Shown piece after piece: positions 5,961 to 7,468 of a stretch of 7,468 nt of DNA. The position numbers and the translations under genes are program-made. Origin of the DNA: Treponema sp. UBA3662 (GTDB lineage Bacteria > Spirochaetota > Spirochaetia > Treponematales > Treponemataceae); contig DFJV01000132.1 of assembly GCA_002373205.1 (NCBI GenBank), positions 1 through 7,468 on the forward strand, read 5' to 3'. The notes under the pieces are model-generated. The model made no database searches, was not told the origin of the DNA, and saw only the letters and a list, made by a program, of their open reading frames with translations. The first letter of the stretch is position 1, and the number at the start of each line of letters is the position of its first letter.

Positions 5961-5967
5961 TCTTAAG
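5946..5967. promoter_or_regulatory. Inverted repeat overlapping the pyk -35 (operator or terminator)
   Basis: CTTAAGA (5946-5952) and TCTTAAG (5961-5967) are perfect reverse complements around an 8-nt centre that contains the -35 hexamer. Runs of A (5941-5945) and T (5970-5975) flank it, so on the + strand it resembles a bidirectional terminator. No + strand gene feeds into it, which makes an operator at least as likely. Confidence 0.4.
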
Positions 5968-6055
5968 GATTTTTTGAATTTTTCTCTTCTGGACGGAACT
6001 GCCTTTGCTCTGCCATTCACTCATTCCCTAAAATCGGCAGATAGGCCATTTGTTT

Positions 6056-6157
6056 ACGGGCTTTCCGGGGTTCCGGCTTTCGCCTTCATTGCTTTGCAAC
6101 GGCTTCGCCGCCCCTCCAATCCCGCGTAGGCTGCCAGTCCGGCTCTGCAAACAGCCT
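6056..6157. repeat. GC-rich multi-hairpin intergenic island, possible dispersed repeat
   Basis: Short hairpins follow each other: CCGG-GGTT-CCGG (6065-6076), GGC-TTTC-GCC (6075-6084), CGGC-TTC-GCCG (6100-6110), and a longer stem AGGCTG (6128-6133) with CAGCCT (6152-6157). The composition differs sharply from the A/T-rich flanks. On the minus strand short open stretches exist but no start with a ribosome site. The last stem lies just past the stop of the HExxH gene and may contribute to ending its transcript. Repeat status is inferred, not shown. Confidence 0.35.
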
Positions 6158-6164
6158 TAAAATT

Positions 6165-6590
6165 TTAAGCCTTTAGTTTTTTTGCCTTTAATTCTCCCAG
6201 CCTGTCCGCTGACTTTTCCCAGGGAAGGGCATGGTACCATCTTTCACGCCTTTCACCGCTCCATTTTTTGTGCAAAAGCCTGTCCATCAAGTTGCCGGTT
6301 ACGGAAGGAAGCCCTATCACAAGCAGGTAAAATGGCCCCAGCACAAGAGACTGCCTCTGGTGTCCGCTTTCGTGCAAAAGACTTGCCTTGTCCGCCACAG
6401 CTGCATCGGCAATAATAAAGCTTCCAAGAGAAATTGCGCAGTACTTCATAAAAGGCCCCGGCTTTTTCGCCTCGTAGTAACTTATTCCAAACTCTTGTCT
6501 CTTCTTTGCCCTCTCAACAAAGCAAAGAATAAGCCCCAAAAGATTCTGCGGCAGCTGCCAGATAAAAAGAATTGGTTTTAGAAAAAACAT
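6165..6590 (-). CDS. Small membrane-associated HExxH protein of unknown function
   Basis: 141 residues from the ATG at 6588-6590; the ribosome site is poor, with GGG directly adjoining the start and AGG about 17 bases upstream. An N-terminal hydrophobic segment (residues 2-25, FFLKPILFIWQLPQNLLGLILCF) and a second (about 50-66) suggest membrane association. Then comes LLHESGHQRQS (71-81), containing H73-E74-x-x-H77 in HExxH form, followed by LGPFYLLVIGLPS (84-96) and a C-terminal PWEKSADRLG (123-132). I recall this combination, HExGHxxQS + LGPLYL + GLPS + a late E/D near 'ADxLG', from uncharacterised conserved bacterial proteins; it suggests a zinc-binding, perhaps peptidase-like site (E125 or D129 as third ligand), but no activity is known to me. 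The C-terminus is very lysine-rich. The gene lies upstream of pyk but is separated from it by the 263-bp region with the pyk promoter. Confidence 0.72.
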   Translation of the reverse strand: MFFLKPILFIWQLPQNLLGLILCFVERAKKRQEFGISYYEAKKPGPFMKYCAISLGSFIIADAAVADKASLLHESGHQRQSLVLGPFYLLVIGLPSVTGNLMDRLLHKKWSGERRERWYHALPWEKSADRLGELKAKKLKA

Positions 6591-6668
6591 CCCTACGATT
6601 CTAACCTAAAGCCGCATTTTTTTCCACATTCCCCCTTCTTCAAAATCTATTATTTCCCGTATTTCCAT

Positions 6669-6697
6669 TTGCCAAATTGCACAAACAGGTATATAAT
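6669..6697 (+). promoter_or_regulatory. Strong sigma70-type promoter of the acyl-CoA synthetase gene
   Basis: TTGCCA (6669-6674) and a perfect TATAAT (6692-6697) are 17 bp apart, matching the consensus at 5/6 and 6/6. A start near 6704 gives a leader of about 31 nt with AGGAAG before the TTG at 6735. On the opposite strand TTGGCA (6670-6675) overlaps this -35 and has a weak TAATAG (6647-6652) 17 bp away, which could serve the divergent HExxH gene (low confidence). Confidence 0.75.
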
Positions 6698-6734
6698 AGT
6701 AGATATTTTATTGCATCAAACGTAGGAAGAAAAA

Positions 6735-7468
6735 TTGGCTATTACAGAATACTTGGAAAAGAACCGTAAGCTTTACGGAGATGAAGTTGCTCTTGTGGAA
6801 GTGAACCCGGAGCAGGAAGACACACGCAAAATTACCTGGAAGGAATACTCTCTTATCCAGAGCACGGACAAAACCTTCTACCGCCGCGAAATTACCTGGC
6901 GCGTCTTTGACGAAAAGGCCAACCGCATGGCAAACATGCTTCTTGCACGCGGGGTAAAGAGGGGAGACAAGGTTGCAATCCTTATGATGAACTGCCTTGA
7001 ATGGCTGCCTGTCTACTTTGGAATTCTAAAGGCCGGGGCTATTGCAGTTCCGCTGAACTTCCGCTACACCGCCGACGAAATCCTTTATTGCTGCAACCTT
7101 GCGGACGTAGACATACTTGTCTTTGGGCCGGAATTTATTGGCCGCATTGAATCCGTGGAAGAAAAAATCAGCAAGAACCGCCTCTTGATTTATGTTGGCG
7201 AAGGCTGCCCAACATTCGCAGAAAGCTACCGCGAGCTTGTTGCGGACTACCCCAGCAAGGCACCCGGAATAGAGCTAAAGGAAAGTGACGATGCCGCAAT
7301 TTATTTTTCTAGCGGAACAACAGGATTCCCCAAGGCCATCCTGCACACCCACCAGAGCCTAAGCCATGCCGCCTTAGTTGAACAGAAGCACCATTCCACC
7401 AGCCGCAGCGACTGCTTCCTTTGCATACCTCCGCTCTACCACACAGGAGCCAAGATGCACTGGTTCGG
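6735..7468 (+). CDS. Long-chain fatty acid/acyl-CoA synthetase, AMP-binding family (3' end outside window)
   Basis: It activates a carboxylic acid to acyl-AMP and then to the CoA thioester. The frame is open from the TTG at 6735-6737 to the window end, giving 244 complete codons of an enzyme normally about 500-600 residues long. TTG is taken as start because AGGAAG (6724-6729) is well spaced before it, a strong promoter lies upstream, and the family N-terminus (AITEYLEKNRKLYGDEVAL) begins there; the next ATG is 64 codons in. Seen: REITWRVFDEKANRMANML (51-69), GDKVAILMMNCLEWLPVYFG (77-96), GAIAVPLNFRYTADEI (101-116), the ATP/AMP P-loop YFSSGTTGFPKAILHTH (190-206; K200), and IPPLYHTGAKMHW near the edge. 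Residues 33-55 have ITW at both ends, a layout I associate with clostridial and spirochetal members. The acceptor-lysine C-domain is not visible. Substrate chain length cannot be told; fatty-acid salvage is plausible in a spirochete. Confidence 0.92.
   Translation, partial: MAITEYLEKNRKLYGDEVALVEVNPEQEDTRKITWKEYSLIQSTDKTFYRREITWRVFDEKANRMANMLLARGVKRGDKVAILMMNCLEWLPVYFGILKAGAIAVPLNFRYTADEILYCCNLADVDILVFGPEFIGRIESVEEKISKNRLLIYVGEGCPTFAESYRELVADYPSKAPGIELKESDDAAIYFSSGTTGFPKAILHTHQSLSHAALVEQKHHSTSRSDCFLCIPPLYHTGAKMHWF

Larger units (their letters stand above)
5902..6164. other. Intergenic region upstream of pyk
   Basis: 263 bp without a supportable gene. The pyk-proximal part (5932-5967) holds the promoter and an inverted repeat. 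The middle (about 5976-6055) shows nothing I recognise. The distal part (about 6056-6157) is GC-rich and full of small hairpins. The + strand reading frame crossing it from inside pyk is a shadow. Confidence 0.6.

Noticed and set aside
5644..6129. 161-codon + strand reading frame
   Set aside because: It lies antisense to the strongly conserved start of pyk, has no recognisable domain, and covers the pyk promoter and the hairpin island.
6156..6169. CTTAAAATTTTAAG palindrome at the stop of the HExxH gene
   Set aside because: A loopless A/T palindrome of this kind is common by chance and partly coding; no function can be supported.
6591..6620. TAGAAT just upstream of the HExxH gene as a leaderless promoter
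   Set aside because: The matching -35 is poor (TGGAAA), and the start would fall on the ATG itself; too weak to list as a feature.

Overview
The window looks like a piece of a host-associated spirochete chromosome, most probably Treponema. This is an inference from protein style: an Rpn-type nuclease tail with Gly-Met-Glu repeats, a secreted SUMF1-domain protein, a clostridial/spirochetal acyl-CoA synthetase, moderate GC and strong AGGAGG ribosome binding sites. No rRNA, tRNA or CRISPR is present, and no gene here fixes the species.

Left part (1-1210, + strand): the 3' end of an Rpn/PD-(D/E)XK transposase-like nuclease gene runs in from the left edge. After a short gap with a plausible sigma70 promoter comes an exported formylglycine-generating-enzyme-like (SUMF1 fold) protein, which meets the next gene tail to tail.

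Middle (1260-6590, all - strand). In transcription order: a small membrane-associated HExxH protein, pyruvate kinase (pyk, with its own promoter), a secreted protein of unknown function, QueD (queuosine/preQ0 biosynthesis), an ECF-like sigma factor with a Cys-containing tail, and a VOC-fold protein. Spacings of 27 nt (pyk to the secreted protein) and 35 nt (secreted protein to queD) suggest one pyk-centred transcript. The sigma factor is set apart by 142 nt containing two perfect palindromes. The VOC gene is set apart by a 113-bp MITE/REP-like palindromic element.

Right part (6669-7468, + strand): a near-consensus promoter drives a divergent AMP-binding acyl-CoA synthetase gene that starts at TTG and runs off the window.

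The genes form no obvious single pathway. Pyruvate kinase and the acyl-CoA synthetase are central metabolism, and QueD is tRNA modification. The most notable non-coding structure is the 113-bp element at 1647-1759, which has near-perfect terminal inverted repeats, two internal hairpins, exactly abutting 11-bp direct repeats and a possible outward promoter for the VOC gene. A GC-rich multi-hairpin island (about 6056-6157) upstream of pyk may be a second dispersed repeat. I see no convincing new multi-gene defence or biosynthetic system.
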